Shown one piece after another: positions 1 to 8,542 of a stretch of DNA of 64,000 bases (its first letter is position 1; each line of letters opens with the position of its first letter). Both the position numbers and the translations under genes were made by a program. Source of the DNA: an uncultured Caldilineaceae bacterium (lineage in GTDB: Bacteria; Chloroflexota; Anaerolineae; Caldilineales; Caldilineaceae); contig OY282381.1 in assembly GCA_958295915.1 (NCBI GenBank), forward strand, positions 1,758,722 through 1,822,721. The letters are read 5' to 3'. A model generated the notes under the pieces. The model saw only the letters and a program-made list of their open reading frames with translations, was not told the DNA's origin and made no database searches.

Positions 1-670
1 CTTTGATAGCCGGAAAATCCACATTCCCGTGTTCCCCGACCTGACACCACTGGGGATCGTAAAAGCCGTCTTCCCGGCGGGCGGTACTGGCCCAATCCTG
101 CAGATGCACATAATTGAGCTGAGAACGGAAATCTTTGAGCGACGCAACGGGGTCATAGCCCCACAACTGCGCATGGGAGACATCGATGCACAGTTTCGCC
201 GTGCGCAGATTGTCCATATACAGCTTCCAGTGGTCGATGGAATCCACCAGCAGATTGGTATGGATATGGTAGCTCAACTCCAGGCCGAACTGGGCCGCGT
301 ACTCCGCCCACTCGTCAGCGCCTTCGGCGGCGGCTTTAACATCGTCATCGGTCACCGGACGGCCCTCCGGCTTGCCGCCATTCATATACATAAAGCAATC
401 GCAGCCCAACTCCGCCGCGAACTCCATCCGCCGCCGGTTCACCTCGTTGTTCTCGCGCTCGCGGCTGTCCGGCGTGCCGTTGGCCGTCAACACGACGAGA
501 GGCATCCCCGCGTCGTCACAGAGGCGCCGCAGCCGAGTCGGCGTGCCCATCCAATCGAGAGGTAGCCGGCTTTCCCAGCCCTGCCAACCCACCTCCGCCA
601 ATTTGTTCAATGCCGGCTCCAGATCAGGGTTGCGCCAGCGCAACGTGCTGTAGGCGAGGTCGTAGCTCAT
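1..670 (-). CDS. Sugar phosphate isomerase/epimerase (partial, C-terminus outside window)
   Basis: The minus strand from 670 reads as an uninterrupted frame to the window edge (223 codons), beginning MSYDLAYSTLRWRNPDLEP and containing ELSYHIHTNLLVDSIDHW, KLCIDVSHAQLWGYDP and LNYVHLQDW. These are the spaced His, Asp and Glu/His strand motifs of the xylose-isomerase-like TIM barrel that binds a divalent metal (sugar phosphate isomerase/epimerase, IolE/Hyi type). An AAGGAG ribosome-binding site lies 7 nt before the ATG. It sits 38 bp downstream of the SDR gene on the same strand, so the two are probably cotranscribed in sugar-acid or polyol catabolism. The exact substrate cannot be told from sequence. 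The C-terminal end is cut off. Confidence 0.85.
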   Translation of the reverse strand, partial: MSYDLAYSTLRWRNPDLEPALNKLAEVGWQGWESRLPLDWMGTPTRLRRLCDDAGMPLVVLTANGTPDSRERENNEVNRRRMEFAAELGCDCFMYMNGGKPEGRPVTDDDVKAAAEGADEWAEYAAQFGLELSYHIHTNLLVDSIDHWKLYMDNLRTAKLCIDVSHAQLWGYDPVASLKDFRSQLNYVHLQDWASTARREDGFYDPQWCQVGEHGNVDFPAIK

Positions 671-708
671 GCAGAATCTCCTTATCAGTTCGCAGCGTTC
701 GGGGCTGC

Positions 709-1683
709 TCAGCGGCTACTGTTCACATCATCCAGGGGCTGATATCCGAGATAGCGCCGGGTTTCGTCCAGGCTCCAGGTCATGCCTGTGTTGTTGGACA
801 TGCCGTTGACGACGATGGACGGTCCGGGCCATTCGCCTGCATCGGCGTTTATGGCCCGTTCAAACAGGCGCGCAAAATCCCGATTCGACAGCCACATCTG
901 GCGGAACCAGCGCTCCGCCCGCCGGTAGCCCTCCGGGTCGGGATGGGCCTCGACGCTGCCGGGATCGATACCCGGATCGCCGGTGGCGGAGAGGGTCTCG
1001 GGCCGGTTCTCACCCGACTGACACCAGCCAATACGCACACTCACAAACGTCGTCGCGCCCAACGGTGGCGCGCAATTAAACTTTGCGCCGTTGGCCCGGG
1101 CAGCCAGCGCGTGACAGATGCGTTCGCCCACCATCTTGGTCGTGGAATAGGCGGTGGCGTTCAGCGGCGGGTCGGCTTTTTCCCAAACTGTGCCCACGCC
1201 CAGAGGCAGATCCGGGCGCAGGGTACCGGGGGCGATTGTAGCGGCCAGGGGATCGTCTTTGTAGCGGCCCATCACATGATTGGAGGTGGCGAAAACGAAA
1301 CGCTCGACAGACAGGCTGTCCGCCGCGGCCAGGGCCACATGGAGGGTCATGTCGATGGACGCGGCAGCTTCGTCCCAGCTTGCGTCTGGATAGGGATTGC
1401 GCGCGGCAAAGTGAACGACCGCCTGTACCCGCTCCAAGGCATCCCGCCAACGGCTGTCGCGGGGGTCGGTCAGGTCACATTCGAGCAGCGCGACCGCCGG
1501 CGCGCTACCTGTCCGATTCCCAGCTGCGGCGGCCTGCAAGGTCTCCAACTGCTCAGGCGACGGGGGCCGCGCGTCCAGCCCAATCAACAGCGCGGACGGA
1601 CTGGTACGGGCCAGATGCAGCAACAGCTTCCAACCCAGATTGCCAAGTCCTCCGGTGACTGCGACGGAACGAGAAGGAGACAT
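709..1683 (-). CDS. NAD-dependent epimerase/dehydratase family protein, uronate dehydrogenase-like
   Basis: 324-aa extended short-chain dehydrogenase. The Rossmann motif TGGLGNLG is at residues 10-17, a FATSNHVMG strand (the Ser of the catalytic triad) is near 130, and the catalytic YSTTK is near 178. The segments FATSNHVMG, VRIGWCQ and the C-terminal LGYQP resemble uronate dehydrogenases, which oxidise galacturonate or glucuronate to the aldarolactone, so this is a likely but unproven assignment. An AAGG site precedes the ATG. It leads a two-gene unit with the downstream sugar isomerase. Oddity: residues around 203-215 (NCAPPLGATTF) are encoded by a copy of the dispersed palindromic repeat at 1053-1077, inserted in frame between the YxxxK helix and the following strand. 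Confidence 0.8.
   Translation of the reverse strand: MSPSRSVAVTGGLGNLGWKLLLHLARTSPSALLIGLDARPPSPEQLETLQAAAAGNRTGSAPAVALLECDLTDPRDSRWRDALERVQAVVHFAARNPYPDASWDEAAASIDMTLHVALAAADSLSVERFVFATSNHVMGRYKDDPLAATIAPGTLRPDLPLGVGTVWEKADPPLNATAYSTTKMVGERICHALAARANGAKFNCAPPLGATTFVSVRIGWCQSGENRPETLSATGDPGIDPGSVEAHPDPEGYRRAERWFRQMWLSNRDFARLFERAINADAGEWPGPSIVVNGMSNNTGMTWSLDETRRYLGYQPLDDVNSSR
1053..1077. repeat. Palindromic dispersed repeat (family A), in frame inside the SDR gene
   Basis: Near-perfect inverted repeat with core CGCGCCCAACGGTGGCGCG. It is one of at least 13 dispersed copies in this window. Here it is translated on the minus strand as part of a surface loop of the dehydrogenase. Confidence 0.8.
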
Positions 1684-1730
1684 TGGAGCGCCTTTTAGGA
1701 ACGATTGGGTATTCGTATTGAGCTACTTTC

Positions 1731-2254
1731 TCAATGAACCACGTACGTGTTCATGAGTTTGTCATGCCAACCTTGTTTGTCTTTGTCCAATAAAATCCAA
1801 AGAAAACCCAGTCCGAAGACAATGAATGAAATGGTCTTACCGATTAGTTCGCGAATAAGCATGGTGAAGAAACCAGCTCTTTCCCCACTTTCTCTGGCAA
1901 CGCGCATGCCAAGCAGCATTTTCCCGGGTGTTGTGCCTCTAGCGAAAAGGATCAATGCAAAAATGGCGTACGCCATTAGACTAATGACTCCTACGTTTAC
2001 ATCGCTAACAGAACTGATAATGAAAAATAACACACTCCCGTAATAATGATAATAAACACCAGATCAAGCACATAAGCGCCTAGCCGTTTTGATGGAGAAG
2101 CTAATCTACCGATTAGAGAGTCAATAACATTTATGTGACAAATAGGACACCATCGTATTCCGGCAGGCACATTAGAACTACAAGAGGGACATGTGTTCAC
2201 GGCTACTTCTCCTTTGTTATCATCGATTCCAAATGGCTTCAATGATGCAACCAT
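1731..2254 (-). pseudogene. Zinc-ribbon + RDD family membrane protein, split by a frameshift
   Basis: Two overlapping frames together make one RDD protein. The upstream frame (2254-1997, 85 aa) has a zinc ribbon (CPSC ... CPIC) followed by the RDD start RLGAYVLDLVFI. The downstream frame (2033-1731, 100 aa) continues with TTPGKMLLGMRV, a further membrane helix and DKDKQGWHDKLMNTYVV, the conserved end of the RDD domain. The switch falls within the overlap, around a T5 run near 2020-2026, and is a single-base shift. RDD proteins are small multi-pass membrane proteins, mostly of unknown role. The region is clearly AT-richer than its neighbours, suggesting acquisition. It could be a real pseudogene, programmed frameshifting or a sequencing error. 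Confidence 0.7.
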
Positions 2255-2662
2255 GAAGTTACGACATTAAATTATAGGAAATATAGGACCTTATTGCTAA
2301 TTTTAAGAAGACCAGGCTTTTGATTCTGATAGAAATCGTCAAAGTCAGCTATCATGCAGTTGGTCTTCCTAGTGAGTTGTTTTGGGCTTAGCCAATTTCA
2401 GAAGTATCCCACCCAAGGGACTTGTTGCAAGCTCTATCTGACATAAGGCCCTATTGGGTATTACATAGTATTGGTACATAGTATTGGTACATAGTATTGG
2501 ATACTGCGGCGCAGGCAGTACCCAATACTGCAGGCAGTACCCAATACTATCGTCACTATCGTCGCGCCCAACAGCGGCGCGCCATGCAATCTCTTCAACG
2601 CTAAGCGGAAACCGCTTTTTCGGGCTTCGCGCGATGCGCCAAATCTGCGAGGCGCTCAGCCA
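2255..2662. other. Intergenic region with short tandem and inverted repeats
   Basis: No gene is supported here. Between about 2458 and 2550 there are three tandem copies of a 13-bp unit (ACATAGTATTGGT) followed by two copies of a 19-bp unit (GCAGGCAGTACCCAATACT). The second is partly the inverted complement of the first, so the block can fold into a long hairpin. A family A palindrome follows at 2572-2592, and a longer repeat (2620-2660, GGGCTTCGCGCGATGCGC) recurs in diverged form at about 5021-5060. Confidence 0.6.
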
Positions 2663-4951
2663 TCAACCATTCTTCTCCCAAATCGCTTCCAGCAGACGCG
2701 CCGGCGACATCGGCAGTTCGGTCGGTCGCACGCCGATGGCATCGTAGATCGCGTTGGCGATGGCCGCCGCCGGCGGGACGATCGGCACTTCGCCCACACC
2801 CCGCACGCCGAACGGATGGTCCGGGTTGGCTACCTCCACCAATACCGACTCGATCATCGGCAGGTCCAGCGCAGTGGGCATGCGGTAGTCCAGCAGGCTG
2901 GCGTTGAGCAGATGACCCTCGTCGTCGTAGATGTACTCTTCATTCAGCGCCCAGCCGATCCCCTGCACGACGCCACCCTGAACTTGCCCTTCCACATAAC
3001 TGGGATGGATCGCCTTGCCCACATCCTGCACCGCGGTGTAGCGCAGAATCGTGACTTTGCCGGTCTCCGGGTCGACGTCCACATCAACGATATGCGTGCC
3101 AAAGCAGGGGCCGGCCCCCTCCGTCTCCATAGTGACGCTGGCCGTCAGGGCTTCGTAGCCGTTGGAAAGCGTCTGGGCCGCCTTTTTGAAACCGATGCTG
3201 TGGCCGTTGCCCCGAAACTGGCCGTCCTGATAGGTGACGTCGGCCACGTCCATCTCCCAGAAGTCAGCCAGCTGGCTGCGCATCTTTTTGCGCAGTTCCA
3301 GACCAAGCTGATGGGTGGTTACGCCGATCTTGTGGGTGACGCTGCTGCCGCCCGTGCCGCCGGTGTAGCCGATGGAGTCGGTGTCCACGACCTGCGGATG
3401 AACGTCATCAGCCGCAACCCCGATCGTCTCGGCCAGCATCATCGCCGCAGAGGCGCGCGTGCCACCGATATCCGCGGAACCTTCGATCAGATTGACCGTG
3501 CCGTCGGCATTGACAACCGCAGTTACGCTGGATGGGCCGGCCCCATTGAACCAGAAACCGGAAGCCACACCCCGCCCCCGGCATTTGCCTTCGAGGGGCG
3601 TCGCGGCGTGGGGATGATCGATGGCCGCTTCAACAGTCTCTTTATAACCAATGCGCTTGTATTCAGGCCCATCCGGGCGGCGGTCCCCCGCCTGCGCGGC
3701 ATTGATGCGTCGGAACTCCAGCGGATCGATGTCCAGTTTTTCGGCCAACTCGTCGATGACCGTCTCAGACGCAAAGGCTGCATTCGTGCCGCCCGGCGCC
3801 CGGTAGGCGCCACTCTGAGGACGATTGACGACGACGTCATAGCCATCGATCCGCAGGGTATCCAGCTTATACGGCGACAGAATCACACCGGCGCCGGCCC
3901 CCACAGGCGAACCAGGGAAGGCGCCCGCCTCATACATCAGGTCGGCTTCGACCGCGCTAATACGGCCGTCTTTCGTGGCCCCCATCTTCACTTTGATGTA
4001 GCTGCCCGATGTAGGGCCGGTGGCCTGCAACACTTCGGTGCGCGTCAGGGCGATCTTCACCGGGCGGCGCCCGCTCTTGCGGGAAAGCAGAGCGGCCGGC
4101 AGATCGGTGTACGGGGTGAACTTGCCGCCGAAGCCGCCCCCGATCTCCGCGGGCGTTACCTTCACCTGCGAAACGGGCGCCTGCAGCAGCGCGGCCACAG
4201 AATCCCGAATCTGAAACGGGCCCTGGGTGCTGGTCCAGATGTGAATCTGATCGTCGGGCCGCCATTGGACGGTGGAGGCCTGAGGCTCCAGATATCCCTG
4301 ATGCACCATCGCTGTCGTGAATTCGCGCTCGACAATCGCGTCCGCTTCAGCATACCCAGCTTCCAGATCACCGCGCGCGTGGCGGAAATGCTGCGCGATG
4401 TTTGTGGGCTTATCACCCGTTTCACCCAGGGCGCCGGTGCGCAACTCGGACAAAAGAATGGGCGCATCTTCGGCCATTGCCTCCCGCACATCCAGCACCG
4501 GTTTGAGGATTTCATACTCCACATCGATCAGGCCGACCGCCTCCTCGGCGATGTGGACAGTTGTGGCCGCAACCGCGGCGATGGCGTGGCCGTGGTAGAG
4601 GACTTTATCGTGGGCCAGCATATTGGCGCTCAGATACCTCAGGTTGACTGCATCTTCGCCCATCTCCTGAATTTTGTCAGCAGCCTCGGCCAGATCCGCC
4701 GAAGTGACGATGGCGGTGACACCGGGCAAGGCCTCAGCTTTGCTCGTGTCGATCTTCAGGATGCGCGCGTGGGCATGGGGGCTGCGTAGAATCTTGCCGT
4801 GCAACATACCCACCACATTCTGGTCGGCAGCATAACGGGCTGTGCCCAAAACTTTATCCGTGCCGTCGTGCCGAATGGGCCGGGTCCCAATCACCTGATA
4901 GTTTGTTGTAGCGCGCGACGCGGACACAGCCGCTTTGCCGTTCTCTGCCAT
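2663..4951 (-). CDS. Xanthine dehydrogenase family protein, molybdopterin-binding subunit
   Basis: About 762 aa from the ATG at 4951 (MAENGKAAVSASR), which has AAGGAG 7 nt upstream; an in-frame start 24 nt earlier lacks such a site. An N-terminal a/b-hammerhead domain (RHDGTDKVLGTARYAAD) is followed by the Mo-binding domains: GGGFGGKF near 270, AYRAPGG near 390, QGGVVQGIGWALNEE near 665, and the active-site glutamate loop VRGVGEVP near 725. Such subunits hydroxylate N-heterocycles, aldehydes or aromatic acyl-CoAs using Mo-cofactor. The AYRAPGG loop is not the AYxCSFR signature of aerobic CO dehydrogenase, so CO oxidation is unlikely. The 2Fe-2S and FAD subunits normally encoded alongside are absent from the flanks. 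Confidence 0.9.
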   Translation of the reverse strand: MAENGKAAVSASRATTNYQVIGTRPIRHDGTDKVLGTARYAADQNVVGMLHGKILRSPHAHARILKIDTSKAEALPGVTAIVTSADLAEAADKIQEMGEDAVNLRYLSANMLAHDKVLYHGHAIAAVAATTVHIAEEAVGLIDVEYEILKPVLDVREAMAEDAPILLSELRTGALGETGDKPTNIAQHFRHARGDLEAGYAEADAIVEREFTTAMVHQGYLEPQASTVQWRPDDQIHIWTSTQGPFQIRDSVAALLQAPVSQVKVTPAEIGGGFGGKFTPYTDLPAALLSRKSGRRPVKIALTRTEVLQATGPTSGSYIKVKMGATKDGRISAVEADLMYEAGAFPGSPVGAGAGVILSPYKLDTLRIDGYDVVVNRPQSGAYRAPGGTNAAFASETVIDELAEKLDIDPLEFRRINAAQAGDRRPDGPEYKRIGYKETVEAAIDHPHAATPLEGKCRGRGVASGFWFNGAGPSSVTAVVNADGTVNLIEGSADIGGTRASAAMMLAETIGVAADDVHPQVVDTDSIGYTGGTGGSSVTHKIGVTTHQLGLELRKKMRSQLADFWEMDVADVTYQDGQFRGNGHSIGFKKAAQTLSNGYEALTASVTMETEGAGPCFGTHIVDVDVDPETGKVTILRYTAVQDVGKAIHPSYVEGQVQGGVVQGIGWALNEEYIYDDEGHLLNASLLDYRMPTALDLPMIESVLVEVANPDHPFGVRGVGEVPIVPPAAAIANAIYDAIGVRPTELPMSPARLLEAIWEKNG

Positions 4952-4975
4952 AGAAAGCTCCTTAGAAGTGGTCAA

Positions 4976-5249
4976 TGGAAACAGCAGTTTTTAGTGGTCA
5001 GTTTCCAGTAGAGGCAATTCGGGCTTCGCGCGCTGCGCAAAACCTGCCGTGCGCTCAGACCGAACCTTGTGGTTGCCCAATCAGTGAACTGCAGTGACTC
5101 GAAACGAAAAACTAGAAACTTTTCGGATTGTACTGATCTTTACCCATCTCGTCAAGCGCTCAGACGAGTTTGCGCGCCAAGGAGCGCAGGCGTCTCGCCT
5201 GCATAGCCGACGGACCGCGCGGACGACACGCAACCCCCCAACTTCCCCG
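4976..5249. repeat. Intergenic block of four dispersed repeat families
   Basis: No gene is seen. It contains a family D tract (GTCAGTTTCCAG type), the second copy of the GGGCTTCGCGCGCTGCGC repeat at 5021-5060, half of family C (CCTTGTGGTTGCCC) at 5064-5078, and an ACTGCAGTGACTCGAAAC repeat at about 5087-5118 that recurs at about 9648-9680. A family B hairpin (GCAGGCGTCTCGCCTGC) lies at 5186-5202. Confidence 0.6.
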
Positions 5250-6404
5250 CTAATGATGATGGGCATAATGGTTCGCCAATAGATTTCTGCCGAAATCATT
5301 GGCCGGATCCCGCCAGACTGAGTGGATGTGATTGGCGTCGTTCTGGGTGTTGTCGTATTCGCACAGGAAGCGCGGCCCCTGAATGCGGTAGTAGTGACCC
5401 TGTCTCTTTTCCAGGCCGCCGGCCCAGGCAAAGTGGATGCCGTCCAGCCCGCGCGCGCGCAGAGCGCGCCACTCGATCTCAGCCAATTCATCCGGCATGC
5501 GGTGGATATACTCACTGATAAGCGCCAACAGGAGCTCCCGCTGGCCGCTGTTCATCCGGCTATGGGATAGCCCCCCGGGTGTCTCGGAATAGTGTAATGC
5601 CCGAACGTGCGCATCGCTCAATCCGTGGGCGTTCTTCCAGGCCTCCAGGTCCGGAGAATGGGCAGGCATCTGCAATATGCCTTCAAAGTCGCGCCCAACA
5701 GCGGCGCGCAATTCAGATACGTCGGGCAAATTGTAGAGCACATTGTCCGGCGGCGCAGCCGGAGAAATGCGCGCGTTTGACAGGGCCTCCTCATCAAAAG
5801 AATGAACCAGTTCTCTGGCCAGATCCTCGACGCCGGCCAGAGGGCGTAGCGTGGCCGTCGGGCTGAAGGGCGCATCCGCAGGGTTCGAGCCAAAAAACAT
5901 CGGGGTGGGCGCGATGATCTTTCCGTCCGCGATTGTGAAATTGAGGGAGATATGATGCCCCTCGAAACGCCAGCCCCACAGCCCCTTTTCATCCGGGGCG
6001 CCGAAAACGCTCAGATAATAAAGCTGGGGATCCCTGCCCGGATGCGTCCGCTGCCAGTCTTCCAGAAGATCGAGCGTATTCTCAAGCCCCATTACAGTCG
6101 AAGTGGTGACAAACCCCCCGCGACTGAGCCCGGTCTTGACCAATTGAAGAGCTTTTTGCCGCTGGGGAAAGGTCATCTCCGACAGAGAAAGCCCCTTCCG
6201 CAGAATCGGCGTGTAATGCCAGTTTGTGCGCTCCAGCTGATCGGCAAAAGGTATGACGGCTTTGTGTTTCTGATCCATAGAGAGACCGACCAGAAAACCA
6301 GCCACGGCTTCACCCATGCGCCGAACGACAGCCTGCGCGCCAGCGCCAATGAAGCTGTTGTAGTGCGCGCCACTGTGGGGCGCGACATCGGTTGTGTTTG
6401 TCAT
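5250..6404 (-). CDS. DUF3500 domain-containing protein
   Basis: 384 aa. The central region LYYLSVFGAPDEKGLWGW, RFEGHHISLNFTI and PTPMFFGSNPA is the signature of DUF3500, a widespread bacterial family of unknown function. No signal peptide is evident. An AAAGGA site is spaced 7 nt from the ATG. It is transcribed away from the DHH gene and toward the molybdopterin subunit. Two family A palindromes are translated in frame: APHSGAHYN at the N-terminus (residues 8-16) and LRAAVGRDF near residue 235. The protein ends in YAHHH. The function cannot be stated; the GHH pair and downstream His residues could bind metal, which is only a suggestion. Confidence 0.8.
   Translation of the reverse strand: MTNTTDVAPHSGAHYNSFIGAGAQAVVRRMGEAVAGFLVGLSMDQKHKAVIPFADQLERTNWHYTPILRKGLSLSEMTFPQRQKALQLVKTGLSRGGFVTTSTVMGLENTLDLLEDWQRTHPGRDPQLYYLSVFGAPDEKGLWGWRFEGHHISLNFTIADGKIIAPTPMFFGSNPADAPFSPTATLRPLAGVEDLARELVHSFDEEALSNARISPAAPPDNVLYNLPDVSELRAAVGRDFEGILQMPAHSPDLEAWKNAHGLSDAHVRALHYSETPGGLSHSRMNSGQRELLLALISEYIHRMPDELAEIEWRALRARGLDGIHFAWAGGLEKRQGHYYRIQGPRFLCEYDNTQNDANHIHSVWRDPANDFGRNLLANHYAHHH
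5689..5713. repeat. Family A palindrome inside the DUF3500 gene
   Basis: Core CGCGCCCAACAGCGGCGCG. It is translated on the minus strand as AAVGRD between two otherwise contiguous protein segments. Confidence 0.75.
6364..6386. repeat. Family A palindrome at the 5' end of the DUF3500 gene
   Basis: Core GCGCGCCACTGTGGGGCGC. It encodes APHSGAHYN of the N-terminus on the minus strand. Confidence 0.75.
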
Positions 6405-6825
6405 GCGCGCATCCTTTGTGCGAATTGCAACGTAGGGACAACCCTTGTGGTTGCCCAGCGGCCAGGTGTCAAATATACTGAGCGCAGACGTCTCGCCTGC
6501 ATATCAGAACAGCCCCCTGGGATCGTGGACGTCTCGCCCGCATGTCGTCCGCGGCTCATCATCCACACCTCTGTCCATTGTAATCGTACCGTAAATTCAT
6601 AGATTGCTCAACAAGCGGATGTCGTCCCAGCGCAAACGGCAAAAAGAGAATCACACCCTTTGCTATCAACTGATTTTGGGCTGCGCGGCCCGTTTTTCAC
6701 CTCGATCTCTCGCCAATTGCCCGCCTTTTCAAACCCCAAAGCGATATTCTGCTTACGCGCTGTTTTCGCTAGATGCCTCTCTTGGGTATAATACCATGCC
6801 CGTTCCCTAGATCAACGGACGAGCC
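6405..6825. other. Divergent intergenic region with repeat families B and C
   Basis: No convincing gene is seen; a 68-codon plus-strand frame at 6604 has no homology features or ribosome-binding site. Family C (GGGACAACCCTTGTGGTTG) lies at 6432-6456. Family B hairpins lie at 6480-6502 (GCGCAGACGTCTCGCCTGC) and 6524-6544. The promoter of the DHH gene is probably at 6764-6792. Confidence 0.5.
6764..6792 (+). promoter_or_regulatory. Candidate sigma70-type promoter for the DHH gene
   Basis: A perfect TATAAT -10 box lies at 6787-6792, 34 nt before the ATG at 6826. The -35 (TTTCGC at 17-nt spacing) is weak, so the call rests mainly on the -10. Confidence 0.4.
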
Positions 6826-8178
6826 ATGGAAGAAAAATCAGCTACAGCGCTCTCACTGCCGCCAGATTACAGTGCCCAGCGCCGGAGTTCCACAGAAAAA
6901 AAAGTTCAGCAACTCGCCGAACAGGTAGAGGGCAAGACAAATCTCCTGGTTCTGATGCATAACGATCCGGACCCAGACGCAATCTCCTGCGCCCGGGCAT
7001 TGGAGGAGTTGTTGCGCATCCTTGCCCCAACCGCGCGCATAACGCTGGCGCATGGCGGCATGATCGGCCGGGCAGAAAACCAAACCATGGCCGGCCTCAT
7101 GATTCCCCACGGCGTTCGTATCTCATTAAACGACGCCGCTGAGAAGATCGGCGCCTATGACGGCGTAATGCTGGTCGATACCCAGCCCAGCGCCGCCAAT
7201 CATCTGCTATGGGACGCCGAGTACCCGCGGGAAGAGGTGTTGCTCGCCATCGACCACCATCCACCGAAACGCAGCCAGATACGAGCCAAAGTGCACGACG
7301 TGCGCCCCGAGCTGGGCGCGTCGGCGACGATTCTATGCGAATATCTGGCCGTGGCCGCAGTGCCAGTCGACGCCCAACTGGCAACCGCCCTATTCTACGG
7401 GATCAAAACCGACACCCTCGGCCTGAGCCGGCACACCTCAGACCTGGACATCTGGGCCTATTCGACCCTGCGCCATCTTATCGAAACCGATCTGCTGAAT
7501 TGCATCGAACACGTTCCGCTCCCCCGCATATACTATCGCAGCATTAGCGAGGCCTTAGCCAATACGACGATATACTCCACCAGGGGCCAGGCCACTGCCG
7601 ACGACCCCGCCGGCGCGGACGACAGCAATGATTTGGGCCCTGCGGATGATGCGCAGAGCGCGCCCAATCCAGAGCTTGCGCCCACCGAGCTGCCAGACGA
7701 CAGATCAGATGATCCGGGCAGCGTAGGCGTCTCGCCTGCCTCAATTGGGCCGCACGCCCAGCCTGTTTTATCCGCCGAGAATGGCGACGACCAAGATCCG
7801 CCCACCACCTATATGGGCGATGTCGCCATCAGTCTGCTATTTGATATGCAGCGACCGGATATGGCCGCGGAAGTGGCGGATCTGCTAATGCGGATGGAGA
7901 ATGTGTCCTGGGCCATCTGTTTGGGGATCTACAAAGACCGAGGCGTGATTTCCGTGCGCACCGATAATTCTGATGCCAGGGCCGGTCGTCTTGTGCGCTC
8001 GATTGCCGGCAGAAATGGCGTCGCGGGCGGCCATCACACAATGGCCGGCGGGCGCATCCATCTTCCCAATAAGACGCCGGCCGAACGGATTGCCGAGCTG
8101 CACGCGCTGGTGCCCCGCTTTCTCAAGGAGTTGGGCGCCGGCGACGACGTGGGCGTCCCGCTGCTGGAGGTAAAGTAA
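6826..8178 (+). CDS. DHH/DHHA1 family phosphoesterase (NrnA/oligoribonuclease-like)
   Basis: 450 aa. The DHH domain carries the metal-binding motifs HNDPDPDA (residues ~44-51), VDTQPS (~113) and the DHH motif AIDHHPP (~140), then GASATILCEYL. The C-terminal DHHA1 domain has VAGGHHTMAGGRI near 410. Family members hydrolyse short oligonucleotides or 3'-phosphoadenosine 5'-phosphate; which applies here cannot be decided. Between the two domains (residues ~250-325) is an acidic, low-complexity linker (ADDPAGADDSNDLG ...) that contains a translated family B repeat (GVSPAS, 7720-7741). This region is probably a repeat-built insertion. Confidence 0.88.
   Translation: MEEKSATALSLPPDYSAQRRSSTEKKVQQLAEQVEGKTNLLVLMHNDPDPDAISCARALEELLRILAPTARITLAHGGMIGRAENQTMAGLMIPHGVRISLNDAAEKIGAYDGVMLVDTQPSAANHLLWDAEYPREEVLLAIDHHPPKRSQIRAKVHDVRPELGASATILCEYLAVAAVPVDAQLATALFYGIKTDTLGLSRHTSDLDIWAYSTLRHLIETDLLNCIEHVPLPRIYYRSISEALANTTIYSTRGQATADDPAGADDSNDLGPADDAQSAPNPELAPTELPDDRSDDPGSVGVSPASIGPHAQPVLSAENGDDQDPPTTYMGDVAISLLFDMQRPDMAAEVADLLMRMENVSWAICLGIYKDRGVISVRTDNSDARAGRLVRSIAGRNGVAGGHHTMAGGRIHLPNKTPAERIAELHALVPRFLKELGAGDDVGVPLLEVK
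7720..7741. repeat. Family B repeat inside the DHH phosphoesterase gene
   Basis: GTAGGCGTCTCGCCTGCC is a copy of the dispersed hairpin GCAGGCGTCTCGCCTGC, read in frame as VGVSPAS in the interdomain linker. Confidence 0.7.
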
Positions 8179-8199
8179 AGGCAATCCTTGTGGTTGCCC
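8178..8199. repeat. Family C repeat
   Basis: AGGCAATCCTTGTGGTTGCC is an inverted repeat directly after the DHH gene. Related copies are near 5064, 6432, 41535 and 42129. Confidence 0.55.
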
Positions 8200-8239
8200 G
8201 CCCACTATCATATAAGGAGCCGAATAAAGGAGCCGACCG

Positions 8240-8542
8240 ATGCCTATCAGCGCCCCCTCCCTAGGCGATGAGGAAGACCGCCGAGATCCCCGCTTTCAGG
8301 ATGACGAACTGTACGATTCCGAATACCTGGAGTTCCCGGAATTGACACCCGCCCAGGCCGAAGCCGTGCTGAAAAGACTGGGAGCTGGCGTGGTGGAGAA
8401 ATTCGAGCTTGTCGAAGGCATCGGCTGGCAGGCGCGCATTGAACCGGTCAACGACGGCGTGACGATCCACTTCCGCGCCCATGACGAACTGCTCGATGAC
8501 CTCCTGCGCCGATTCGAACAGCAGGCCGAGCGGGCAGCGTGA
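8240..8542 (+). CDS. Small acidic hypothetical protein coupled to the mevalonate decarboxylase
   Basis: 100 aa, rich in Asp and Glu ([22 protein letters not shown]). An AAGGAG site is well placed before the ATG. I recognise no family. The stop codon overlaps the GTG start of the next gene (GTGA), so the two are translationally coupled. Two-layer a/b character is suggested by alternating hydrophobic stretches ([29 protein letters not shown]). Confidence 0.7.
   Translation: MPISAPSLGDEEDRRDPRFQDDELYDSEYLEFPELTPAQAEAVLKRLGAGVVEKFELVEGIGWQARIEPVNDGVTIHFRAHDELLDDLLRRFEQQAERAA

Noticed and set aside
29..1698. Plus-strand frames at the window start
   Set aside because: The minus strand carries a clear sugar isomerase and SDR; the plus-strand translations have no recognisable motifs.
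2663..4951. Aerobic CO dehydrogenase large subunit (CoxL)
   Set aside because: The active-site loop is AYRAPGG, not the AYxCSFR signature with its Cys.
6604..6810. Small plus-strand gene of 68 codons
   Set aside because: There is no ribosome-binding site or family resemblance, and it overlaps the promoter of the DHH gene.
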